64,000 nt of DNA from CBCOTE01 sp965112965. GTDB taxonomy: Bacteria; Desulfobacterota; Desulfovibrionia; Desulfovibrionales; Desulfovibrionaceae. The stretch is taken from contig CBCOTE010000023.1 of the NCBI GenBank assembly GCA_965112965.1, forward strand, positions 124,001-188,000. Direction: 5' to 3'. The translations under genes and the position numbers were made by a program. The notes under the pieces were generated by a model. That model did not search any database. It worked only from the letters and a program-made list of their open reading frames with translations, and was not told the DNA's origin. This document shows, one piece after another, positions 31,742 through 42,700 of the stretch. Every line of letters starts with the position of its first letter. Positions within the stretch are counted from its first letter, which is position 1.

Positions 31742-32128
31742 ATGTTGACGACCATAGACAAGGTCCGTCTCGTGACTGGCTGGCTCATTAAAAAAAAGGC
31801 TCAGGACATCCTGGCCTTGGATGTATCTACTTTCACTATCGCATGCGAGGCCATAATTTTGGCTACGGCACAAAGTGCCAGCCATGGCCAGGCCCTGGCT
31901 GACTGGATTCTCGAACGCGCCCACACCGATCGATTGGAATGCTTCGGTATGGAAGGCTATCGTAGCGGTCGCTGGGTGCTCGTGGACCTAAATGACGTTA
32001 TCGTGCACATATTCCAAAGTGAGGTGCGTGTTTTTTATAATCTTGAAGGACTATGGTCCCGGGCTGTACACCTGGCCCTGGACCATGTCCATACTTCCAT
32101 GTCGCCATCGCTGCTGAAGTCGTTCTGA
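31742..32128 (+). CDS. rsfS: Ribosomal silencing factor RsfS (YbeB/Iojap family)
   Basis: RsfS binds ribosomal protein L14 and blocks subunit joining, lowering translation in starvation. The 128-residue product from ATG 31742 starts MLTTIDKVRLVTGWLIKKKA and shows the family core QDILALDVS, ATAQSASHGQALAD, GMEGYRSGRWVLVDLNDVIV and HIFQSEVRVFYNLEGLW. Longer in-frame starts exist upstream, but the family begins at this point. It precedes gpmI on the same strand, an arrangement I recall from deltaproteobacteria. The 215-base spacer to gpmI contains only chance frames. Confidence 0.93.
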   Translation: MLTTIDKVRLVTGWLIKKKAQDILALDVSTFTIACEAIILATAQSASHGQALADWILERAHTDRLECFGMEGYRSGRWVLVDLNDVIVHIFQSEVRVFYNLEGLWSRAVHLALDHVHTSMSPSLLKSF

Positions 32129-32343
32129 TTCTAACTCCAAACGCTGTATCCATATCGTCAGGGCTAACCTTGGCCTGTAAGGTGGCCCTTGCAAAAGGCG
32201 TGGCCGATGCGGCAGCTGTACTGGTGAGGTTGGTTAAGGCGGCTGAGCCGCATTGCCCTCCCCAGTTGACAAAAAAAGTCGCGTCTATGGGTGCCTTTAA
32301 GTCAACTAAGACCACCTAAATTTATCTCACCGGAGAAGGTAGT

Positions 32344-33912
32344 ATGACCCGCTCCACTTCCTCCATTTTACTGCTTATTTTGGACGGCTGGGGCCAAGCT
32401 CCTGCCGGGCCGGGCAATGCTGTATCTTTAGCTTGCACCCCAAATTTGGATCAGTTGCTGGTCCGCTATCCTCACACACTGTTGTCATGTTCCGGCCGTG
32501 CTGTGGGTTTGCCAGACGGCTTTATGGGCAACTCTGAGGTTGGCCACATCAATATCGGTGCTGGTCGGGTAGTTTATCAGGATATGGCTCGTATCAATAT
32601 GGCCATCGACGATGGTAGTTTTAACGTCAACCCTGTGCTCATGGATCTCATGGCTCGGGTGCGCGCAACGAATGGTCGATTGCATCTCCTCGGTTTAGTC
32701 TCGGACGGCGGCGTGCATAGCCATCTAGGCCATTTGGTGGCACTCCTGGCTCTAGCTAAAGCTCAAGGGATACCGGTGGTAGTTCATGCCTTTTTGGATG
32801 GTCGAGATACTCCGCCGACTAGCGGTCTAGGTTATCTGCGGCAGCTTCAGACAGTCATGGAGCGATTAGAGACTGGTCGAATCGCCACGATTATTGGCCG
32901 TTATTGGGCTATGGACCGTGACAAACACTGGGACCGCAATGCTCTGGCCTATGCCGCCTTGGTGCAAGGCGAAGGGGTCTTGGCAACTGACCCTCTTGTC
33001 GCAGTAGAGGCGGCCTACTCCGATCAAGAGTTCGATGAGTTCATCAAGCCGCGGGTAATCGTCGATCATGATAGACGACCTCTGGCCACTATAGATGACG
33101 ATGATGTAGTGTTTTGTTTTAATTTTCGGGCTGACCGAGTTCGACAACTTATTCGCAGTCTGTTTGACCCGGCTTTTGATGATTTTGTCCGGCGCAGGAT
33201 CCCGAGATTGGCTGGTTTGGCCACTATGACTGAATATGACGCTAAATTTATTTTGCCCTCGGCCTTTCCTTCTATTGTTGTATCCCAGGTTTTTGGGGAG
33301 GTACTAGCTGACCGTGGTTTTACACAGTTACGCATAGCCGAGACTGAGAAGTACGCCCATGTTACCTATTTTTTCAATGTTGGTCGCGAGGAACCTTTCC
33401 CTGGCGAGGATCGTATACTTATTCCATCTCCGCACGAGGTGGTCACCTATGACTATAAGCCTCAGATGAGTTGCCCTGAGGTTACTGACCGTTGCATCGT
33501 TGCTTGGAAGTCCGGAGTCTATGATATGGTGATCTGCAATTTGGCTAACCTGGATATGGTCGGCCATACGGGCATTATTCCAGCGGTCATGGTTGCTTGC
33601 GAAACTGTGGATGCCTGTGTGGGCCGTATCATGGACACAGCATTGGCATTGGGTGGTCGTGTTTTCATTGCAGCGGACCACGGTAATGCCGAGGAGATGA
33701 TCGATTTGAACGGCCAAATTCAGACTGCCCACAGCAAGAATCCTGTGGCCCTTGTGTACATTGAACCCGTTGGTTTCGGCCCACGCCGGATGTTCCGAGA
33801 AGGTGGTGTGCTCGGAGATATCGCGCCTACCATTCTTGATGCTTGGGGCTTGCCACAGCCTGAGGCTATGACAGGGAAAAGTCTCTTCACCAGTCCTGCA
33901 GGAGGACGCTAG
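32344..33912 (+). CDS. gpmI: 2,3-bisphosphoglycerate-independent phosphoglycerate mutase
   Basis: This manganese-dependent glycolytic enzyme interconverts 3- and 2-phosphoglycerate. The 522-residue protein is full length. The metal-site Asp lies in ILLLILDGWG (near residue 14), and the phosphorylated serine is Ser64 in FMGNSEVGHINIGAGR. HAFLDGRDTPP and IGRYWAMDRDKHWDR are intact, as are the C-terminal metal motifs NLANLDMVGHTG and FIAADHGNAEEM. GGAGAAGG precedes ATG 32344. The next gene starts one base after its stop. Confidence 0.97.
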   Translation: MTRSTSSILLLILDGWGQAPAGPGNAVSLACTPNLDQLLVRYPHTLLSCSGRAVGLPDGFMGNSEVGHINIGAGRVVYQDMARINMAIDDGSFNVNPVLMDLMARVRATNGRLHLLGLVSDGGVHSHLGHLVALLALAKAQGIPVVVHAFLDGRDTPPTSGLGYLRQLQTVMERLETGRIATIIGRYWAMDRDKHWDRNALAYAALVQGEGVLATDPLVAVEAAYSDQEFDEFIKPRVIVDHDRRPLATIDDDDVVFCFNFRADRVRQLIRSLFDPAFDDFVRRRIPRLAGLATMTEYDAKFILPSAFPSIVVSQVFGEVLADRGFTQLRIAETEKYAHVTYFFNVGREEPFPGEDRILIPSPHEVVTYDYKPQMSCPEVTDRCIVAWKSGVYDMVICNLANLDMVGHTGIIPAVMVACETVDACVGRIMDTALALGGRVFIAADHGNAEEMIDLNGQIQTAHSKNPVALVYIEPVGFGPRRMFREGGVLGDIAPTILDAWGLPQPEAMTGKSLFTSPAGGR

Positions 33913-33913
33913 C

Positions 33914-34156
33914 ATGCGTGAATTTAAAAAGACTCATGCGCCGGTCAAGCCAGTAGACTTGGAACTGTTTTTCGTTTATCAATGTCCTTTTTGCGGCTGT
34001 CTAGTATCATTGGCCGGCTCCACGCATTCTACTTTAGCCCAGTGCGATGTCTGCAAAGACCAGTTCTCTATTGTTCCAGCCGACGACCGTAGTATCCAGT
34101 TCATTAAGATCATGCTCGCCAATGGTAAGGCCGGTATCGATCCGAATTTCCTATAA
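33914..34156 (+). CDS. Small conserved-looking zinc-ribbon protein
   Basis: This 80-residue protein contains CPFCGC (about residues 24-29) and CDVCKDQF (about 44-51), a four-cysteine zinc-ribbon arrangement. The C-terminal tail is IQFIKIMLANGKAGIDPNFL. It begins one base after the gpmI stop, so it is almost certainly cotranslated with gpmI. Size and spacing suggest a real gene. I recall a similar small protein after gpmI in Desulfovibrio relatives but cannot name a function. RNA or protein binding is possible. Confidence 0.8.
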   Translation: MREFKKTHAPVKPVDLELFFVYQCPFCGCLVSLAGSTHSTLAQCDVCKDQFSIVPADDRSIQFIKIMLANGKAGIDPNFL

Positions 34157-34194
34157 CCTTCCGGCTGTGGTCAGTACAATGCCGACAGGTTATA
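34152..34194 (+). terminator. Hairpin overlapping the stop of the gpmI unit
   Basis: TATAACCT (34152-34159) pairs with AGGTTATA (34187-34194), and CGGC (34162-34165) pairs with GCCG (34181-34184), separated by a 2x2 mismatch. This gives 12 base pairs around a 15-base loop. The left arm includes the TAA stop of the zinc-ribbon gene. No T-run follows, so it may end transcription weakly or protect the 3' end. Confidence 0.45.
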
Positions 34195-36286
34195 TATATG
34201 GTATAAATTGTATTATTCGTAATTATAGTATATTCACTCTATCTATCAGTGTATCGTCTAATACGATTTCTATGTTAAGAAGTAGATGATTAAATATTAT
34301 AGTACAATTCATAATTATTATTGTGGATATAAAAAAATGATTTCTAATCAACAATGTATTTAAAAAAAATAAAAGTTATGCAAGAGTACATGCGCCATAA
34401 TGTAAAATATTTTTTAAATAAGTGTAGTGCTAGCAGTTCAGATGGCTGCGAACTGCTATTAATGTATTATGTGTTGCATTGTATGTTCATGGATATGTGA
34501 ATAAGACACCACCTATTTATGGTATATTGGCTATAAAATAATTTTTTTTTCTGTTATCTATTCACCTTCCAAACGTCTTTGGTGTCTGTTTTTTGCTACG
34601 AAAAATCATTGTCATCTACCGCACTTTCGTCGGTTATAGTGTCAAGTTAGGTCTGGCCACTTCACTTTGTTGAATTCTATGGATTTTTTTGGTACCACGG
34701 TTATTCCCCCTCCCGTAATGGCTTCCCGAATTCCCTAGCTGAAAAAGGCTGCCGGGGCATGCCCTAGGTTACTTGCGAATTACGCTATGGCTTGCGTATC
34801 GACTGACCTCAGCCGGCTCAACAAAGGAACGTTGTGAGTCCTTCTTATCCTTGGAGTATGCTGATTTTTTTGCTGGATAGTACACCTAGATTTTTTATTA
34901 CATCGTCGGACCATGAACTGCAATATATGTCTTACTCTCTGAGTTGAGGTTGATACTTGGAATTTGGGCAGTGAGTATGTCAATAAGTCCTTATTGACTG
35001 CCGGGACAGAGAGTTAAGGGAGGGTCTGATCGCCATCTGTCGTTTTGATTCGGCCCGTATCGTCGGGCCTGACTTTGGCAGCTGGTAATTTGTGGTGGAT
35101 AAGGTCATGACTGAAAGGCTGACGTGTCAATTGTCGTCTGGTCATTCATCTAGCTGGTAAGATAATCGGTATGTTTTATTTCGTGGTCGCCCGTAAATTT
35201 GACCTGAACTTAGAACTTATTATGCAGTACCATTATCCCAGATTATCTCCCTGTACTGAAAAAGTTGGGCGTTTTTCTGTGTATCTCTTAAACAGATAAA
35301 CAGAGACATCAGTGCCGATATTGCAGATTATATCAACGCCCAAAATTAGAACTATTTATTATAATATATGTTGTTTAGAAGAATGTATTATCAATGTTAA
35401 AATTGTATTCATAAGCCGCTTCGATATTGATTCTATTGTTTAGATATTTGTGGGTTCGATGCGGATTGATTTGTGGCCAATAACTTTGACGAGGCCATTC
35501 GTTTGGATTCCACTTCACTTGACACCGCACGCTATTATAATTTGGACTCAGACTATATCCTAGCTTGGGCTAGTTTTAGAAAAAAGCACTGTCGCTTTGA
35601 GATTAAGATGTAATAGTATATGCTATCGTTCTACAAAAATAATCGATTTTATGTGTGACAAAATATTCAGTACATATCTACGTAGTGATTACGGCTCAAT
35701 ACGACACATGCAGTGCCACACAGGTTCGGGGTGTGGTTACCAACGTATCAATTTCTGGCGTTATTTTGCCTTCACGATCATAGCCAGAGGTTTAGTATCA
35801 GGAGAAAATTTTTATCTTGATGAAACCTAGTAGTGTCGATATATCCTATTTTTTTATGATATATCTTGTCTATGATGACATGAGCTCCGTATCCAAGGCA
35901 TTAATCGATTCGTCTAGATTGGCAAAGTGTATCATATGTGTCTGCGTCTTATACAACATTGAAGGCCGTGAATTTATCTCCCTTATCCTTCATTAGCATG
36001 CCGATGCTGAATGCAATAGGCAATATAAATAGTTACAATGGAGGAGCAATGAACAGTTTTTTTATAAAAAAACTGAGTTTATTATTTATTATGCATTTTT
36101 TCTGCTTCACTTAAAAAAAGTTATTTGACTTCATAGTCCAAGTTGAAAAAAATAAGTGGACATTCTAGCCTGTTCCTCGATCTTACTATTGAGGCGAGCT
36201 TATATATAAATTATTACTTCGGTACTGTATGGATCTGGCTTGGATTTATTTATCCGTGTCGGTATTAACCGCCATTCGACGTAAAA

Positions 36287-36712
36287 GATAACGTTATGGC
36301 GTTCAGCGTCGCTCTTGGAGTGGCTTAGGGCCAAGGCGCTTCTTTGACGGTGAATATTTACTGAATTCATCGCTTAAACCTTGATATAGGCGTGGTGGAT
36401 TGGAGTGCCGATGGTCGACTGTACAGTTAGTCTGTGTGAGTTACTTTGTTTCCTTACGGTGTGAGTAGTTATATTATGTTGATCTATGCTATGGATGAGG
36501 CGACTAACGTAGTTATCGGTCAGCGTGAGCAGTACTAAGGTTTTTTAATCGGCATAAGTCGGACCTAGGTATATCTGGAGGTGCGTACGTATGACTCGAC
36601 CGCAGATATTTCACAGGTGTCGAGTTACACCATTCTGGCGATCATTATGTTCATTAGGTCTGTTTTTTTTGGCAAGGATAGATGCCGATGGATCCCGAAA
36701 TACGCATTGTGA
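36287..36712 (+). pseudogene. Possible eroded gene readable in one frame, family unknown
   Basis: A single frame can be followed for 142 codons without a frameshift. It is interrupted by six stops (36326 TAG, 36362 TGA, 36428 TAG, 36437 TGA, 36536 TAA, 36566 TAG) before TGA 36710. Each stop is one transition away from Gln, Arg or Trp. Phrases such as HRLNLDIGVVDWSADGRLYS and YVYLEVRTYDSTADIS alternate like beta-strands, so a surface or beta-barrel protein is conceivable. The number of stops is not clearly below chance, so confidence is low. Confidence 0.22.
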
Positions 36713-39700
36713 ATCTGTATTCGTGAGCAAAGCTCACTGATCCTCCGGCAATTTAGTTAGTGCTTATGGGAGGGAGACATGATAAAATTTATGTCGCCAG
36801 GCTAGTGCTCGTTTTTGCATATCATTGGGTATTCTTAAGTTCAATGGCTTAGTAAAGTAGTCATCTATGTCAATGCCTAATGATTTTTATTTATCTCCGG
36901 CTATGATATAGTCGGACATGGCGACGACGGAAATGGTTATTTAAGGTTTTGTCAGTTCAAATGCGTGGTGGGACTTTTACGCTGTCCGCGACCGGCATTT
37001 AACTATCTACTATTATGACGACTAACTTTTTGCGTAGATATACCGGAGGGTCTTCTAGTTACCAACCGCATGTGATATCCAGATTTTCAAGTGCTACCTG
37101 GGTATATATAGGTTCTATTCATTGTCTTCTACAAGCAACGTACAATGGGTCTATTAACTGGCACTGTCTGTTGCGCAGGGATTAGGCCCCTCAGCTTTAT
37201 CTCTGATATAGCCAGAGACGGCATAAACACTTTTTTTGGGTTCAAGTGCCTGACTATAACTGCTTTATGTATTTTACATTAAGGCGTTCTAGTCGTTTTA
37301 TTACTATGCCCGGATTTTGAGTTTTTTTGATAGTGGAAATTAACATTTTAGTAGAACCATTCAATGGGAGCGGCGCTACTGTGTATCATTGATGTGTGAA
37401 ATGAGAAAGGACGTCTTTTTTAAGACGCGGCCGGTAGCGAGCTTAGACGGTTCTGAGAAAAGTGTTTCGGCAATACGTCTCAGTCCTATTTCTTATTTTG
37501 TTGTTTGTTTGGCGCTATGCGTTTTTTGCTCGTTGCGCCGAAATAATCAATTCTGATGATATAGACAGGATAAAAAATAGACAGTTTATCGTGTACTAGT
37601 TTAGGGACTCTAGTTCTTATTTTTTTTGATGAGGATCAGGTTAGGCCTTCTTCTGTGTTATAGTTTATTATGGATGGCGGTCGGGTAGGTTGTCTGTGGT
37701 GGACATATCGACATATCCATGGCCTATAATATCGCCCTGTATCTGGGCGTAATGCTAGAGTTTAGAAAATTATCCGTCAGCTTTAACAGTATGTGTGCTG
37801 AGGTTACGCAGCGAAGCCTATCTCGAGATAGATGTCTGTCAATTGCGTATATTTGGCCGTTTTTTTTATCTGCTTTAGTACGTCTTATGCTACCTTTATT
37901 CTGGAAGGGTTAGTCAATCACAAGTTAGTGGTAAATAATTTTTTTCAAATATCTCGTTTATCAGATTGTTTTATGAGGCTTATCGGCAATCCGCAGGTCG
38001 CCATTATTGTCATTACCGCGCAAAAAAAAATACCTACAAAGCAATGGTCAAGGAGTTGTTTTTTTAAGGTCGGATTCTTATTTATCACCGGCATAGGGAA
38101 TGGTTATAAGACCGCGTCATTAAAAAAAGTCCTGGCCATAGTAACCAATTTTTTAGTTTACTTATCTAACGTAATATGAAATTGAGGCTCTTTTTTTACG
38201 AGGTCCTGTTCTTAGACGTAGCGAATAGTATAGTTATATTAGAATTTGTCATTTTTTTTTCAATGTTATCATCCCAAATAAAATCTGTCATACAGTTTGG
38301 ATGAAATTTTTGGGAGTAACGCACGGATCGGAATATTGTCCTTGTAATGGCCTGAGGTGTAACGCCGACCTACTTGGTAAAGTTTAGGCCAAAGTGTAAG
38401 TCTCTATTTTTTCTCGCCTTCTTGTCTAGCCCTCGATAGTTGTAGCGACATTGACCTTATTGTTAGTCTTCCTTTAACATTAATTAAGCTCGACTGGAGA
38501 AGACCATATGAGCTTCTCGTGTGGGAGAATATTTAGGATGGTATGGTAATCAAATCGTTCAGGAGAAGTTGCCTTCGGCCCTTAGATTACTGTCCAGTCC
38601 TTAGGTTTTGATGGGGGTCATTTTTTTGCGTGGCTGTTGGCTGATAAGCAAACCGAGTGGAATACAGCTTAAGAAGCTAAGTGATATTTTTTTGTAGCCA
38701 TTATGTTATATTATTTTACCTGCTCACCATATGGATGGTCATTATTGTCAATATTATAATAGTGCTATGAGTCGGAACGGTTATATGGTCTCTGGCCAGG
38801 GCGGTCTGGTCTTTGATACGTGTATTTTTTTGGTTGGGTCTTGACTACTTTCATGTTTATTCTGTGCCATAGCTTCTGGAGCGTCGACTCCAAGGCTTGC
38901 ATCATGAGACAATAGTTAAATTGATACCTCTACGCAAACCCTGATTTTTAGCGACGGGCATCTTCATAGATTGTGTCATCGAATTTTGATACGCAGGGCT
39001 ATAGGGGTGTCATTTTTCTATTTGCGATGATATTAACCAATCGTTCGCGGTTATCCTGGTCTGGTCGTTATATCTGTGAACTTTTTGGTATATTCAATCT
39101 GATGCTCAGTGCCTTATTCGTCGTTCATGTCTACACATCCATTTGATAGCCAGATTTGTGTCTGGCCATCACCGTGCTGCCTTTTAGAATTATTGGCTGG
39201 CTCAGCCTGCCCATGTTGCTCGACATGGTTCTGTTATTTTTGAGCCAGTTGATCTTCTGATGGAACCGGACATGTAGATTGTTCAGTCCACTGATCCGGT
39301 GTGGCCAAACTTACAGCTTGCCTATGCTGCTTTCAGGCAGCGTCAACTTGACATCCATCGTCAATAGTATTTCTCGAGCTTAGTCTATTGGACGCAACAT
39401 TAGGCTGATTACGGCTGATATTCCATCAAAAACGCAATACATGAAACAGAATATCACCATTTTTTCTGGCTACATCTTGTCTAATTTGGTTCTCTGTGCA
39501 CCTTGATCGATCGAGCAACCAAAGTGGTTGCTACCTGTTGTAGGAGTTCAGTTGGTCTGGCAGAGTTTTCGCAAAACTCTCATAGATGGCCCAGATATGT
39601 TCCATATAGGATATCTAGAAATGCCTGTGCGCTATGCCCATCTGGATTCAGATTTAGTCTTTACTTATAGGCCGGTTCGTTTCCTTAGTGGAGAAACCAG

Positions 39701-42700
39701 CCACTGAGTAAATCATATGTATTGTCTTTTGAGAGCGGGCAGTTTGCCTCCAGCCTTTTATCTAGCCGACTTTCTAGATGGCTTTGGTATGATTTGTCGG
39801 CCTGCGTTAAATCGTTAGCTTCTAGCGTAGTAGGCGCCGTACTTGTAGGTCTATTGGTCTTGTGGGCATTTTCGTCTGTAATAAGGTAATTATCACATGG
39901 TCAAAAGCTTTGAGTTGATCGAATAGTTATCTTTTCTGATATTAGTGATGCTGAGACGTATAGACGGGTTATGTATTGATCCGCAAAACATAGATGAGGT
40001 CATGACATCTAGGGCCGAGTGTTACCATTTCTGTGTATCTGTTGGTCAGTGGTTGATACGAAAGCGACTGAGGCACGTGGTGTACCGCAAGGGGCGTGGT
40101 CATGAAAACGAACAATCAGAGCTGTTAGTCTCTAAGGTATAGAGCACTTTATGAGCATCTCACAGCTTTAAGTTTTAATCCGTTCACAAATTTTAGCGTG
40201 TGCGGCAAGGTCTCCCTGTTGATTGACGATAATTTGCTGAATAGCATAGCAGAATACTTATTTATCATGGGCTCAAAGCGAGAGCCAAAAATGCTAAAGG
40301 CTTGCCGTTTGAGTTTGATATCAAAATGGATGATATTTTGAAAGACGGCAGTCATGGCAAAAATTTTCTTTACGGAGTTTGTATAAGTTTAAATATTTAT
40401 CTGTTGCATCAGTACACCGGGCGCTCTCATGCCTCTCTTTCGGGATACCATAGTAACTGTTAGCTCAATGATCAAGGACTATGGCTGTTACCTGCATAGT
40501 ATCGGGTTCCTTAGCCACCTAAGTGACGCTATGTAGCGGACGATATCTGAGTCTTTATATATAAAAATAGACAACATCAAATATTGACTAAAAAATCAAT
40601 ACCAGAATAGTTTAATTAATGTTTTTCAGCCTATTCATTTTACCAAAGACTGATAAAAACAGTGCTATGGTAATCCTTTCGTCTTGTTTGAATTTAACCT
40701 TTGGCGTGTAGAGCTACGCGTTGATAATGGCCTGACAAGTATTTTCGTCAATTACTGACTAAAAATTCTTTCACCAATACGATAGCGTGTCCAAATCAGG
40801 CGTGGAGTTTTTGTCGTTATTTTTTTGAGACACAGCCTTCTGTGATTTTAGACGAGACCCATTAATTCTTCTTTTTAATTTTTTTTGTGATCTATCTGAT
40901 ATCGTTGTTCTAGATGATTATTTATTAATCTATTTATTCGACTGGACCATATTGTTTTTATAGTATAGCCAGTATCAACACAGTAGGTATTCTGCAAAAA
41001 AATATAGCGACACGCTTTATATATGATCTCGCTTTATAGTTAACGCACTTAGAATTGAACTATAATCGCATTCTCGTGAAAAATTTGCCTAAATTGAATA
41101 GTTCATATCAACAAAACTATTTTTTTTAGAAAAAGACACGGCCGTGGCAAGCGTCTTGTACTCCAGAGACAGCCATCTCACAGAACTGTAGGTTCCGGTC
41201 GTAAAGTATAGTTTTATCTATTATCTATTATTATCCACAGCCTATACCAATAACTTATAGACATTAGGGTAATGAGTTAAGACTCCGTCGAGGTTGGCCT
41301 GACTGCGAATACCTGCTGTTGTGGTATTAGTGTCGGCAACTCCGATGGCTGTTGCGATATAAATTCCTTCCCGTTCGTTCTGGCAAGGCTGGCATTGGTT
41401 AACATATGCTCGCGGCGAATTATATGTCGTTTTTTGTATTATACCCTTAAGTATCAGTCAGAATAATAAGACATCTTATTTAGTCAAATCTGTTTACTTA
41501 AGGGTCAATAACGACAACTGTATTCGCACAAAAGGATATATAGTGCTATAAAACTTAGATACATTATGCGTGTTTAAGCCTTTTGAGGCCTTATTAGATA
41601 TTGACTCAACGTGGGAATAGCATGGCATAGCCTTTGTTAAATCGATATCGGTAGAGTCAGATGTATTTCTAAAATGGTATGCTAAGGTCATTCGTTGATG
41701 GTCAACATTAAAGTGGCAGGTATTTATAACATCGCTCGTCGGCTTTAAGGCAGCTTTAATATAAACATAATCGTTGTAGATGCGATGTCCTTCCTGGACA
41801 GTCTGCTTGATTCTATTGATGGCATTATTGTGGCTGCGTCCAACAAAAGATACTGCTATTATAAATTATTATTTGTCCTGGTAGACAATCAAGATCTGTA
41901 TAAAAAAGTAAATATCTAGTTGCCAGGAGAATATCAGGAAAAAATTCTATAAGATACCGCCGATCTGATCAGCGCCTTTTAATTCAACTACCAGTTCCTT
42001 TGGCCGTCGATGTGCTCATGCTGAATTTTCATTAAGTTGCATGACATTATGTGATTTGAAGCGGCATTAAAAAAATAGTATCTGTAACGAATTTGTTTTG
42101 ACCGGAATAGTGCTGATGGGCATCAGACAACAGTGGGGTGCTGAACAATCCAGAAACTAATCTTGTGAACATAGCCTTTTCTACTGTAGTTTTTTATTGT
42201 TGTGCAGGAACGATGTACGTTTATAAAAAAAACAAACGCGTTGGCTAAGAAAAAAATATTATTATGGACGATTTTTGCTTGAGTAGAGTGCCGTCTATCA
42301 AGTGGCGCTGTCTCAAACTAGTGACCTTTAAAAAAAATTGGCGGGACAACATCAATGTGACTATATACAGCGATGGGTTCGAAAAAAAATAGGTATTCTA
42401 CAAAAAAATGGCACCAAAGTGTAAATTATAGAACATTGTCGGAATAGTTGTAAATGGTATCATATAGGCAGGAATGCTTTTTTTTGGATTCTGAAAATTA
42501 AATATCTGTCTAGACAAACTCCATCAGCGGCTAAATTTTGGACTGTGTTGCTTGCATGGATACCCCATCCTGTTTAAGCCTTGGTAGCCCATTTTTTTAT
42601 GTTAATTTACGCATATTTGATGCCTTGAAGTTAATGCTTGATTTCGTGCGCTGTGACACTTGTGACATGGTGTCGATCTGTTATATGCTACGCTGGGACT

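Noticed and set aside
31998..32319. Genes on either strand in the rsfS-gpmI spacer
   Set aside because: Both overlap the rsfS coding end, show no family features and have biased Ala/Thr composition expected of antisense or off-frame reading.
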